A DNA stretch of 64,000 nucleotides, from assembly GCF_025766255.1 (NCBI RefSeq), contig NW_026516806.1, positions 1 to 64,000 on the forward strand, given 5' to 3'. The notes beneath the pieces were generated by a model that did not search any database, was not told the origin of the DNA, and saw nothing but the letters and a program-made list of their open reading frames with translations. The DNA is from Zychaea mexicana (Eukaryota; Mucoromycota; Mucoromycetes; Mucorales; Lichtheimiaceae). Position 1 is the stretch's first letter; each line of letters starts with the position of its first letter. A program made the position numbers and the translations under genes. This document shows, piece after piece, positions 24,570 to 35,585 of this stretch.

Positions 24570-26105
24570 TTATCTGTGTAGCCAAAAGTGCGTTCCACAA
24601 TCTTTTCCCGTGGCAGTAGTGGTTGTCGTTGTGAGTGGGAAAGGGCTTGAAAGAGGCGAATCACATGATGTCGACAAGGAAGAAGAAGTCGAAGAGGAGA
24701 TGGTGGTGATGGAGGACAATGTCCTATGCGTAAGCAACGAAGTCGGTCGGGGTTTAGGGGAGAACAGCAAGGATGGAGAAGAGCAGCCAGAAGATAGCGG
24801 CGATGATGCTACACTTTCCGCCTTTTGTGTTGATGCTGCAGAAGCACCTGCAGCAATTGACTCCACATCAGCGTCACTCGTGCATTCCACACGTCGTGCA
24901 CAGCGAATCCACCGACGTCGTCGAGTTAGCACGCTGAGTCCGGTGGCCTTGTTGCTCCACGCTTTCCAATCCCAGTTGCCATATTCCCAACCACCGTCGT
25001 CTTTTGTAACCACGCCACTCTTGTCCGTATTCCAAGAAGGATCGACCCAGACCCAGTGGCTAGACGTACTAGAGGGAGGCAGGTTGAATGCATGGATCGA
25101 CGGCGTAGGCTCCAGGTACTCGTCCGACCTAGTTGGTATAGTACAGTAGTATATTACATATATACAAAGAAATAAAGGTTATTGATCAGGAGAAACGGAC
25201 AGAGCGGTTTCTAGATGTATCGACCAATAAATGGGGCGATAAATTGAATATTACCATTCGGGGCGATCATGCGGGAGCAGGAAATTGCTCCAACCACGAT
25301 GGAGCCACCACCGCTGGTGCTCGTAGATGCTGAAGCAATACAGTCGGTCGAGTTCTTGCTTGACGGCGGTCGTAGAAGCTGCATCAGAGCACGTCGTCAG
25401 CGATGATGGCGTCGTTGTTGTCATTGTCGTCATTGCTTTTCTTATATGGCAAATCATGTGTCGTAGCGCATGGACCCAAGGGCTCCACCAGGTCAGAAAC
25501 ATGCATCCAGTGAGCCATACCAAGTGATAAAGTCGGGAAGTGTGTAATATCCACTGCCAAAACAGCATCAAGCAGACGCCAACAGCAAGCTGCCGGGTCC
25601 TTTGGTGATCCGCATCGGATTTTCCCTTTTTGTTATTGTTTTCAGAGTAACCGTCGTTCTTATTGTTGTGGTCAATGACAAAAGCAAATGAGAGTAATTT
25701 GGCAAGTTCGGCCAAGTCGTGAGTAATTTCAGACAGAATGGGATCGTCATTCTCGAGAGTCTGTTCTTTGTCGCTACTATTGCTGGCGGTGCTGCGTCGA
25801 CGGCCGTGTGGTCGGGTCTTTGACGTATCTGGTGTTGCCATAGTAGACGAGGTGAGGAGAACAGATACAATGAGGACAGGCGCCACGATGCCCAGAAGCA
25901 GTTTATGATGGAAGCATAGAGCTGTCCACAGCAGCACTACAAGGACCATTGGGTTCGTTTGGTTGTTGTCGAGTGGCTTCCATTGTAATAAGCGAGCGAA
26001 GACAACGAGAGCATGGATGTAGGGTTTTAATGTCGCTAGTATCTCTGATAAATTGGCTTTGCTGCGTTGTAATGGAGGTGTGGTCGACTCGGGCTGTGGT
26101 GGCAT
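24570..26105 (-). CDS. Pex24/dysferlin-domain peroxisomal membrane protein, 469 aa
   Basis: Two exons (26105-25255 and 25128-24570) join across a 126-nt GT-AG intron that splits a Trp codon. Two hydrophobic blocks (about residues 53-84 and 170-205) look membrane-spanning. The C-terminal half has the dysferlin-type repeats of fungal peroxins: CFSIYEHQRWWLHRGWSNF, PEWSDEYLEP, then SHWVWVDPSWNTDKSG and DDGGWEYGNWDWKAWS. Proteins with this arrangement (Pex23/24/28-32 group) sit at the ER-peroxisome membrane and control peroxisome number, size and contacts. The last ~90 residues are Ser/Thr-rich and disordered. Which yeast paralogue it equals cannot be decided by eye. The plus-strand open frame overlapping exon 2 is a shadow. 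The Rab11 gene lies 320 bp upstream, same strand. Confidence 0.88.
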
Positions 26106-26425
26106 ATGAAGGTGTGGGAGGTTGAGGAGAAGGAAAAAGAGAGACGATGGTGGTGTTAGTGAGATGCTGAAATAGGCTAACTATTTAATGATCGTGCTCA
26201 ACTACCTTCGAAATTCAATTCACGTGCTTGGTTACCCGCCCCCGCCTCCCCCCCCCAATTATTAAGATGCTACTTGCATGACACCACACAATCAGACCAA
26301 GGGATTGACACAAAAAAAGAACATTTAGGTTTGCCCTATGCAACGTTTATAAGAGTGGCATCTTTCCCCACCCAGATTACGAAAGAGTGGGTGCTGGGAG
26401 AGAAGGACCAATGAACGCTTGTTCC
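26106..26425. other. Spacer between the Pex24-type and Rab11 genes
   Basis: This short spacer acts as the upstream region of the Pex24-type gene and the 3' UTR of Rab11. It has a C-run near 26236-26256 and no gene. Confidence 0.5.
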
Positions 26426-27692
26426 TCAACAGCAACCGCCCTGTTTCTGCTCATCGGGTGCCCTGGATACGGAGATGGTTTCACCCGCCGTGGGCTGGAT
26501 CGTTCCGCCCGACGAGGACTCGAGTGCCTTGTTTGAAACAATGCGGTAAATCTCTGCATAACACGTCGTCGTCTGTGATGTGAGTACTTTATCTTCTTTT
26601 TCTCGTTGGCAGCTGTCGTGTACAAGGGACACAATTTACCTGTCAGGATGCGTTGGAAGGCCAGCTCAACGTTGCTTGAGTCCAGCGCAGATGTCTCAAT
26701 AAAGGAAAGGCCGTTGTCAGCTAATAAACATGTAATAAATAGACCAGTTCAAGGAGACACGTTTGAATATCGACAGATAATGAGTGCAATTAATGTGCTC
26801 GTTTTCCCCATGTCTAATCGCCCTAACCTGCAAATTGCTTGGCCTCTTCCGTAGGCACAGCACGCAAATGTCTCAAATCGCTCTTGTTGCCTACAAGCAT
26901 CACAACGATATTTGAGTCGGCGTGATCGCGCAGCTCCTTCAACCACCGCATAACGTTCTCATAGGTGGCGTATTTCGCAATATCGTACACAAGGAGGGCT
27001 CCCACAGCGCCACGGTAATAACTACACGATGTTGCCATCTGTATCAGAGCAGCTCAATCTCTCCTGTCGCTCGTTCTCTCTTTCATTCGATCTACTCCTC
27101 CAAACAGCCCAGCATCATTTTCTCATTCTCCCAACTTACGCGCTAGTGATAGCTCTGTAACGCTCCTGACCAGCTAATAAAAGCGCAAAGCCATTATTCA
27201 TTCCAGATGAGCAGAAGCACGTCTTGTATTCTTCGTCTCTCTCTTATGCTTCAAGTCGTTCTCAGTCTTACCTGTGTCCCAGATTTGGGCCTTGACGGTC
27301 TTGTTATCTACTTGGACACTTCGAGTAGCGAACTCAACACCAATGGTACTCTTGGAATCAAGATTAAACTCGTTTCTCGTGAATCTTGCAAGTAGGTTGG
27401 TCCTTTTGGTTCATATGCAACAAGCAAGTATTTTTTAAAGCTGGTGTTAGTAGCCTTGAACCAGTGACTCTGATGAGAGAAAGAGGGTGCGTGAAGAAAA
27501 GAAGATAGATATACAGGGCGGGCGAAACGATACATACTTTCCGACACCGGAATCTCCAATAAGTACAACTAAAACACGAAACATCATGAACAATCCCCTC
27601 TCTCCATCTTTACCATTCCGTTTCACACGTTCCCAATTTCTTTCTTTTTCTTTACCTTTGAAGAGATAGTCGTATTCGTCGTCTCGGCTCAT
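26426..27692 (-). CDS. RAB11: Rab11/Ypt3-type small GTPase, seven exons, 211 aa
   Basis: Exons 27692-27656, 27568-27538, 27402-27272, 27173-27140, 27021-26828, 26720-26640 and 26553-26426 sum to 212 codons. Motifs in order: P-loop GDSGVGKT (17-24), switch I with Thr42 (STIGVEF), [13 protein letters not shown] (64 onward), NKSDL, ETSAL, and a C-terminal GGCC for double geranylgeranylation. The RabF signatures ([32 protein letters not shown]) are those of Rab11/Ypt31. It cycles between membranes of the late Golgi and recycling endosomes and drives exocytic transport to growing tips. The length is normal. Two exons are very small (31 and 34 nt), one of them ending inside the P-loop Lys codon. 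Confidence 0.95.
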
Positions 27693-28262
27693 TATGCTTT
27701 ATGGACAAGTTTTCTAGAGAGGTCTTTTTTTTTTCTTGGGCGCGAGTGAAACAAGCGAACTTTTTGGCGCGCTGAGTTTTCAACCAACGTTACATAGCGT
27801 CATAGAGCTCCGGTCCGGTTTCTTCAAAGAAAAAAAAATATATGCGCGATGCCTTGCTGCATCCCTTCTTGCAAGGGACCACAGGGAGAGGGGAAAGAGA
27901 GGGGGGCTTCCCGTTCCCTTTTCTCACCGAGAATCATAGAAAAACAAGTTGCTGGGTCAATAAGCGTAGTCTTGCCTACGATATAATGAGATTGTAGATA
28001 TAATTTGTTCGGGAACGGATATCTGGATTTCGCACTAGAAAGAGGGCTCTTCTTTAGAACAACCTGTCCGTTCTTTCCCAGATAGTTTTTGTGATTCCGC
28101 AACATCATCTGGCCTTTTCCTTTTTTTCGCTCCCAGCCCCCGTGAGTGCGAGCGCCTCCTGAAAAAAAAATGGATTCGCATAAAACAGACTGGTTATCCA
28201 ACTGAGTGTAAGGTCTAATATTGATATTATATATGACAATGATCATGAACGATTATGCTAAG
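27693..28262. other. Intergenic between Rab11 and COQ6
   Basis: Rab11 start to COQ6 stop, both on the minus strand. It should hold the Rab11 promoter and COQ6 3' UTR. I see poly-T/A runs and no gene. Confidence 0.45.
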
Positions 28263-30489
28263 CTACGAAGAGCTTTGTTGTTGTTGTTGTTGTTCTTGTG
28301 TCTGTCCGCTCTGCGTTCCGGTATATTCAATACCCATTGCATATTTCATGATTTCAGCCTACCACATTAAAGAGAGAACTAAAGTGAGTAAGCTGATCCC
28401 GGTATGTATTCTATTCATCTTTACCTTTACAAAATCAAGGCTGTTAACAGCTGATAATCCTAACGACCGTATCCAGGTAACAGGTGCGAAATCAGTTGTG
28501 TAGAGACGGTGTAGTTTATCGCATGCGCTGATCATGACAAGGTTGCGCAGGTACCGGACTGACGCATACTCTCGCAATAGGTGGATGTTGCCAATATCTT
28601 GGCCATTTGCTGCACCCTGTTGTAAAACATCTGCAAGGCACTCGACGTCTAAAATTCCCTGATTCAGACCCTGACCTGCCAACGGATGTACCGTATGTGC
28701 CGCATCACTAGATAGCCAATCCGATCCAGATTCATCCATAGAGAGCACGAATAAAACGAATAAAAGGTAAGCCGTTTAAACGTTAGAAATCTTATCACCT
28801 TCTAATCTCTCTCTCTCTCTCTCTCAATGTCATTTCAGATATGTAGCCATGAAAGAAGGATTACCCAACAAGTACAACACGGTTGGCAAAATACGATTGT
28901 GAGTTTCGCAGACGCAACGGGAAACTAGCCCGACTTTTTTCTTCAACACTTTTAACCAGAGGCGGGAAACTCAATTCGCGTTCAATGACTTCCATTTCAT
29001 TCAAGCCGTGCTTGTTTACTTTTTGACGCCAGTCAAATTCGGATTGAAAATCGACGGTCGGTTCAAAGGTGTCTTTATCGAGTTGAGAGTATAGGAACTT
29101 GAGATCGGCGGGTGACAGCCGGAAGGCAGCGTTGACAAGTGTACAGAATGCATCGGCTGGCATTTTCTTAAGTTTAGTGGCAATATGAGGTGGTGATGAC
29201 CAGACCATAGATGCATACCCATTTGCCAGCTATATATACATATATATACAGGAAGGAAAAGAAGACAAACTCTTCCAGTTAGCAAAATGACGCAAATGGG
29301 AAAACAAAAAGAGAAGCCTGTTCAGCGTATATACCGGTAGCATGGCAATAGGTCCAGTGGGTAAGAAGCGTTGAAAGGATGTATCACATGGTCGTGAGGA
29401 GTCCACTTTGAATGTAGCAACGACGCCATGCATATTGTAGTCCCATCCCAAAGATTCAATGTTGGCAAAGCTCCGTACTGGGCTGTTGATTCCATCTGCA
29501 CCTACCTGTCAATCAGTTGGAAAAATGATCATGTTAGTTACTCGCACCAAAGGTTTATTTCCGCCATTCTTCACGATTTCTATATCCACTTTTTTAACAT
29601 ACCAAAAGGCGTGCTTTTAACGACATGCCATTATTTAACTCAATCACGGGCCAATCTGCCAGATCCAGCCCTTCTTCTTGTTGCTGTTGTTCCGGATTTT
29701 TCTTCTCCAAACTGATATCCTCTACACGAACTTTCTGGAAAGTATCCACACTAGCACCGACACCACGACATGCCTCCAAATGCTTTAAGATGGCGTGCTG
29801 TAAGTGTACGTTTTCCACCATATATGCGATGGCAGTATCCTTTTCGTCCAAGTTGATGCCCAGCTGCTCCAGCAAGGCTGTGTCAAATTCGATCCTTGCA
29901 TCTGTGACACCATCCCACACTTGCATCCGGCTGTAAGGGCACAGACGATCTCGATACAGTTGATCAGTCACGCCGATTTCTGATTATAAAAAATGCAATA
30001 GCGTTACATATGCGTTAGCCCTTTTTCTTCATTATCTCTGATAACAACTGAATATATTAATCTATGCTGGGTGTTTTTTAAGACCTTACTGGAGAAGTAT
30101 TTAAGCGCATGAGGTGTCAGTGATACGACACGATTTGAATATTGGTTTGGAATAGGTGTCCAGCTGTTGGTATTTGATAGGTCCATTGCCTCAATAAGCG
30201 CGACGCGATAATCGCGCATGGTGGGATTGGCGGCTTAAAACATAGTTTATTTTGTTAATAATGGTGGAAATGAAAAAAACAGAATCGTTCTTGAAACTCT
30301 GGAAAAAATACCTAGTGAACAAGCCAGGGCAGTTCCTGCAATGCCACCACCAACAATAACGATATCATAGATATTCTCTAGATTCTGTGTGGTTGCATAG
30401 GAACGGAATGGAGTGGCGAATCGTCGTGTAATGTTTTGCTGGAAAACGCGTGGTTGGAAAAGTCGCGTAAATGGTCGTGTCGTCGCCAT
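28263..30489 (-). CDS. COQ6: Ubiquinone biosynthesis monooxygenase COQ6, seven exons, 537 aa
   Basis: Exons: 30489-30312, 30233-30090, 29979-29603, 29505-29335, 29229-28865, 28707-28425, 28358-28263. The N terminus is Arg-rich without acidic residues for ~35 residues, as expected for mitochondrial import. FAD-binding GGGIAG is at residues 47-52, the GADG motif opens exon 4 (VGADGINSPVR), and the second FAD motif GDAAHTVHPLAGQGLN starts at residue 412. EIMKYAMG near the end is the usual Coq6 C-terminal helix. The enzyme is a flavoprotein of the matrix-side CoQ complex that hydroxylates C5 of the coenzyme Q ring. An unusual Gln/Ser tail of about 17 residues, made by a CAA repeat, follows that helix. 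It shares a 245-bp divergent promoter region with the polymerase kappa gene. Confidence 0.94.
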
Positions 30490-30734
30490 TATTTGCTAAA
30501 GGCTAAAGGGTTGTCAAATAAAAAAGAAGCTGTTTTCGGCAGCTGGCATATTATTTACAACAGATACTGACCGCGGTTTTATTGTCATATCAGCAATTGT
30601 GTGGCGCCACACCCTCAAATTCAAACCCACTGCATTTCATATGCTGCGGATGATCACTCGCACACAGTCTCTGTTCTTTTCTTTAACCTTCTCACAGCTT
30701 ATTCTCGTTAATCGTTCAACGATCATAGAGTCCA
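30490..30734. promoter_or_regulatory. Compact divergent promoter, COQ6 and polymerase kappa
   Basis: Only 245 bp separate the two start codons, so both promoters and leaders must fit here. The centre is GC-richer (near 30600-30640), with pyrimidine-rich flanks toward the polymerase gene. No TATA box is evident. Confidence 0.6.
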
Positions 30735-33700
30735 ATGTCTGGTTATTTTGAAGACGACGATGGAATATATGATGAAGACGACCTTCTATTACAGAATGAG
30801 TTATCGCAACCAGACGAATTCGACGACGATCTAACGATCGATGAGCTTTTGGAATCGTTGGAAGCCTCTTCTTCGACTAGCGCGATCCGCAAAACTAGCA
30901 ACAACGATATTGAACGATCTGAAGAAGCTGCTGCACAAAACGATGGTCAACAATCAAGTCAAACTTTGCGCTCACGATTAGCAGGACTTGCTGCCACGAA
31001 GGTCTGCCAGAATTTACATACATACAACATAAACTACTGCTACTGCTGCGATCAAGTTAGTTAAAACACATATACATATAAACATTCTTCTCGCAAACCA
31101 TCTTCTATTAGGCGGGTATGGAATCAATCGATAAAGACAGAGTGAATCAAATCATTTATGAAGCCTCCAAGGTATTCTGAATCATACTTTTTTTTCTATA
31201 TTACACGACTTGGCATAAAGAAAGAAGAGAATTGATTCATTTTTGCAATCAGGGTTCAGCATTTTTTGAAAATGAGCGTCGTAAAGATCAAGCCTTGACA
31301 GAACGTATTGATGCCATGTTGGCTAAATATGAGACAATTCGAAACCTTGATTTATCACACGAAGAAAAAGTCGTCGATAACATGGTATGCACACCCTTTG
31401 TTGCCCCAATAAAAAAAAAGGTAAAATCAAGGGCTCTAAAAAGTTATCCATAATATCACTAGATACGCGAATTGGAAAATGAGCGAGATCTGACCCAATA
31501 TATCTGCCATGTCGATATGGATGCCTTTTATGCTTCTGTCGAAGAACTGGACCAACCTGAATTGAAAACAGTGCCCATGGCTGTTGGTGGTATGGCCATG
31601 CTCAGTACAAGCAATTATGAGGCTCGCAAATTCGGTGTACGCAGTGCTATGCCTGGATTTATTGCTCTCAAATTGTGTCCGCACCTCAAGATTGTCAAAC
31701 CTCATTACGACTGGTATCGTACTGCCTCGAACAAGGTTCGGGATGTATTTATGAAATATGATCCTAACTTTTCACCCATGAGTCTCGATGAGGTATGTGT
31801 TGTTCTCGCTGGTCTTGATGATGTGTTCAAGTGGTTGATGGTGTTTTAACAGTTACATTGCTCAAATTTGAATACGAGGTAGGCCTATTTGAACCTTACC
31901 AATGTAAGCAATTGCGGTGAGAGGCGAGAAGTCGAGATGCTGTGTAAATCAAGTTTCGTTATGGATAAAAAAAGACTTATGAATGTGATCCGTGTTTTTC
32001 TATGTACGATAGTATATGAACGAACATAATATGACAGCATCCGCAGTTGTACAGCAAATCCGAGATGAGATATCTCAAAATACCCAACTGACAGCTAGTG
32101 CAGGTATGCCAACATATATCATCAGTCTTACTCTCTTACTATTCATTATCAACATTGTTATTCTTGAAGGCAATTCTAACATAATTTGATATGTATTGGT
32201 AGGTGTTGCAGCAAATAAAATGCTCTCGAAAATTTGCAGTGACATCAACAAACCTAATGGCCAGTTTGATCTTCCTAATGATCGTGAAGCCATCCATGAC
32301 TTTATTCAAAAGATGCGTATTCGCAAGGTCAGTAAGACTAAAAGAACCCCTCTCGCTTTCATAACCTCTAATAAGCATAGCTCAAATGAACCTGACGATA
32401 AATTAGATTCCTGGTATTGGACGGGTCACTGAGCGTGTTCTTGCTGCGCTGGGAGTTGAAACATGTGGTGATGTTTATGTAAGTATGGAAGAGAAGAAGA
32501 AAGATATGGAGACGTACAAACACGGTTCGAAATAACATTCTCATAAAAACGGCCTTACTTGATTAGAGACGGCGAGCTGTTTTATATAGACTTTTGAGCC
32601 CAATTAGTTTTAAAAGCATTTTACAGTCGTTCCTTGGCATGGGCTCCACTACTGTCAAAGCATCCAGATCTCAGAAGAGTATGAGTGTTGAAAGGTAATG
32701 AAAAAGACTGCAACGAGTTTTCCTGTTCTAGATCGTTTAAACGAAAATGTATACCTAGAACCTTTGCCGTAATATCTAGCAAGCAGGCATTATTCGATAA
32801 AGTAGATGAACTCGCTGTCTTACTTGAAAAAGACTTGGCCGAGAAACGATACAAGGTACACTTACTCTTCCAAGGAGTACTCTTGTAGTAATAGCTTCTA
32901 ATTAATGTGTTTGTATATAGGGCAAAACAGTTGGTATCAAGATCAAATTGACATCATTTGAAGTAAGAGTACGGGCGAAAACTTTGTCGTATTCGGTATA
33001 TCGAGCAGCAGATATTGCACGTGTTGCCAAAGAGGTTAGTGAACTTATCTTTTGCTAGTACTCTAGCCCAGTGAGATTGTACTATTGCTCGAAAAACGAC
33101 ACTAAATCTCGGATCTTGCGCGTTCCTTTCATAATGTAGTTAGTTGCTAAAGAAATGCCGGTCAGTCTGCGATTGATGGGGGTAAAACTGTCGTCACTGG
33201 AGAGTACAAATGATACTACAACTGTCAAAAAGGTACATAGAAGATAGGCTCTGATATAATGTACACAAACTTGCGGTATATATATATATATAAATACTCA
33301 TAATCACATTTTTCTTAATCTAGTTCTTTTCGCGAGTGGACCAAACGGCAGAGCAGGTTCCAGCAAAACGGGCTGCATCGGCTCCCCCAGCAGATGATTA
33401 TGACGGTGATGGTGATGATGATAACCGGCATTCAGGTATCAATGAAGACGGCAGCGACGACGACCGAGAACCGAAAAGGCAGAAGCATGAAGGTGGGGAT
33501 GTACAAGAAGAACAGCAGGAAGAACAGGATTATATCGAACCCGCGGCATGTCCAATTTGCAACCAATTTTTGCACTTGGACAATATTGCTTTCAACCAAC
33601 ATGTGGACGAGTGTTTGAGTAGAGCTGAAGTCAAAGCGATTTTGCAGGCAGAATCACAAAGACGGAAACACGAGGCGCGTGAGGAAGCAGAACGATTACG

Positions 33701-33755
33701 AGAAAAAGGGAATGGAAAGTCATTACTCGATTACTATTCCCGTCCTTCCGCATGA
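30735..33755 (+). CDS. POLK: DNA polymerase kappa (Y family), 13 exons, 662 aa
   Basis: Exons: 30735-31001, 31112-31171, 31253-31384, 31463-31792, 31883-31903, 32013-32103, 32203-32327, 32407-32478, 32567-32694, 32732-32855, 32921-33034, 33140-33232, 33324-33755. Motifs: kappa N-clasp (MESIDKDRVNQIIYEASKGS), palm HVDMDAFYASVEE (Asp ~171), SLDEAYLNLTN (~260-270), helix-hairpin-helix IPGIGRVTERVLAALGV, and a little-finger domain. A UBZ4-type zinc finger is formed by Cys595, Cys598, His612 and Cys616; vertebrate kappa has two, here one. PIP-box-like segments TTTVKKFF and the C-terminal GKSLLDYY could bind PCNA. The enzyme performs translesion synthesis past bulky minor-groove adducts in the nucleus. 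The 21-nt exon 5 carries half of the catalytic SLDEAYL motif. Confidence 0.95.
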
Positions 33756-34576
33756 TATGCAGTAGTACAATAGATCATCCCTCTTCATCACCATGACCGT
33801 TCCCCACCACCCGTCATCCTTGTTGTTCTTATCCATTACCGGCATCATCATCCCACCTCTTCCTCCGCTTTTAGTGTATATTTTTTTTGCCCGCCAGCAG
33901 TAACAGCAGCAAACCTTACCATTATCTCCGCATTTTAGCCTTTTCAAATCCGACGACCCCGTCTCATCTCTGGGGTATGAAGCAAACAAAGACACAAAAA
34001 TGTGGAGTAAAATGCGATGCATGTTTGTTTGTGTGGGGAACTTCTTGAGTGGGTCTGGAAAATTGATTACATATGGGTCTACATACAGTGAGAACCTATA
34101 TATCTGATATAGATGATAAGGTTTCTTCTCTAGAAAAACTTTCTTTTGAAAATGCTACCATCATCGTTGTAATACATATTGCTTCCGTTCGATACTACGA
34201 CCTGTCATCGCCAAGCTTACTCTCCGATTGTAGGAAACCAATAAAGCACAACATCATTATAATGACGAACTATTGCATATATAACCTTACAAATAATCGT
34301 TATGGTGAAAAGGATATCTCTCTTTTCTTCCAGATGCGTCTATACTAGATACAACGACAAAGGAGCGAAGTGTATTCTGCTAACACATAGCACCCCAACA
34401 AAAGGAGCAACTGGGATGATTCGGTAGGCGGGATGTTGCGGGCTCAATAGTTTTCCGTAAAGAGTATAAAAAGAGCTTGCTCACTTGACGGATGCACCCA
34501 TGTAAAGCAATTCCCTTCTTCCATTTAATTATCGTATTATATATATTCACATCTATAGCCCTTTACCCAATACTAT
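33756..34576. promoter_or_regulatory. Polymerase kappa 3' region and gluconokinase promoter
   Basis: No gene is seen. A TATA box (tataaaaa, 34465-34472) lies about 115 bases before the gluconokinase start. The left half is C/T-rich 3' UTR-like sequence. Confidence 0.5.
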
Positions 34577-35260
34577 ATGCAAACCATGGTGAACAGTTCA
34601 AGTCCTGTCCCCGTCTTCATCCTTATGGGTACCGCCGGGTGCGGTAAAACTTCGGTTGCCGAACAAATCCAAGAACTGCTCCACTGTGAATATATCGAAG
34701 GTGACGCTCTGCATCCCCAGGCTAACGTCGACAAAATGAGCAAAGGTAAACCCCAATCTTCCCTACAACGTCATTGCGCCAATTACAGTAAAAGTATGGA
34801 CGGCTCTTTAAAACTTAAATGTGCATTTCATAAATCAGGCGAGCCATTGAATGACGATGACCGGTGGCCCTGGCTCCGGGTGATCCGCGATACCCTAAAG
34901 GAAAAGGCCGAGGCTTTACAATCACAAGATCCAAGCAACACACAGCGGGCCGTTGTGCTGACTTGTTCTTCGTTACGCAAAGTGTATCGCGATATCATGC
35001 GCGAAGTGCCAGCCGAATATGCATCAATCACCTTTGTTTATTTGAAGGGTTCCAAGGAGTTGTTGCAGGAGCGAATCGGTGGGCGCCAAAACCATTTTAT
35101 GGGCGCCAAAATGCTCGAGTCACAATTGAATACGTTGGAAGAGCCTGATGAGACACAAGAGCAGGTTATTGTGGCTGATATACGCAAGGCACCGGCACCT
35201 TTGGCCAAATGGATTGTGGAAGAAGCGAATCGACGCAATATTGTCCCTTTTCAGGTGTAA
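34577..35260 (+). CDS. Gluconokinase, two exons, 196 aa
   Basis: Exons are 34577-34745 and 34839-35260. Walker A is GTAGCGKTS near residues 15-23. The family blocks IEGDALHPQANVDKMSKGEPLNDDDRWPWL and CSSLRKVYRD, and the LxGSKELLQERIxxRxxHFM segment, identify the GntK/IdnK gluconokinases, which phosphorylate D-gluconate to 6-phosphogluconate and feed the pentose phosphate pathway in the cytosol. The length is normal. Removing the 93-nt intron restores KMSKGEPLND; the intron is a multiple of three without a stop, so a retained form would add 31 residues. A second ATG at 34586 has the better context (accATGg) and may be the true start, giving 193 residues. A TATA box lies 115 bases upstream. Confidence 0.93.
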   Translation: MQTMVNSSSPVPVFILMGTAGCGKTSVAEQIQELLHCEYIEGDALHPQANVDKMSKGKPQSSLQRHCANYSKSMDGSLKLKCAFHKSGEPLNDDDRWPWLRVIRDTLKEKAEALQSQDPSNTQRAVVLTCSSLRKVYRDIMREVPAEYASITFVYLKGSKELLQERIGGRQNHFMGAKMLESQLNTLEEPDETQEQVIVADIRKAPAPLAKWIVEEANRRNIVPFQV

Positions 35261-35585
35261 ACTAACGACAACAACAATAAAAGAAGAAAAGTATATTTTT
35301 GGATACCACAATCTACCTTCGTAGCATGTATGTACTAAGCTTTTCTCTGTGGGCCAATATGGGATCAGGGTTGAAAATCGGCAGTAAAGCTTCGCTCCTA
35401 TTTTTGGGTGCTGTTTATTTAATAAGAATGAGGCTTTTGTCAGTCGCCACTACATCATATGAACCATAGCGTGACCCTAAACTTGCATGGAAACCCGGTC
35501 GTTCGTCTTGCTATAAAAGAACCGTCAAAATATGCAAACGAAGGTCTCGGCTTCCTCTTTTTCTTCTTTTTTCATTTTAAAAACC
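35261..35585. promoter_or_regulatory. Promoter of the seven-helix protein
   Basis: A TATA box (ctataaaaga, 35511-35520) sits about 70 bases before the ATG at 35586. The sequence between is T-rich. The left part is the 3' UTR of the gluconokinase gene. Confidence 0.6.

Noticed and set aside
24556..25149. Plus-strand open frame of 197 codons
   Set aside because: It is the antisense shadow of Pex24-type exon 2, which has clear dysferlin motifs and fits its splice sites.
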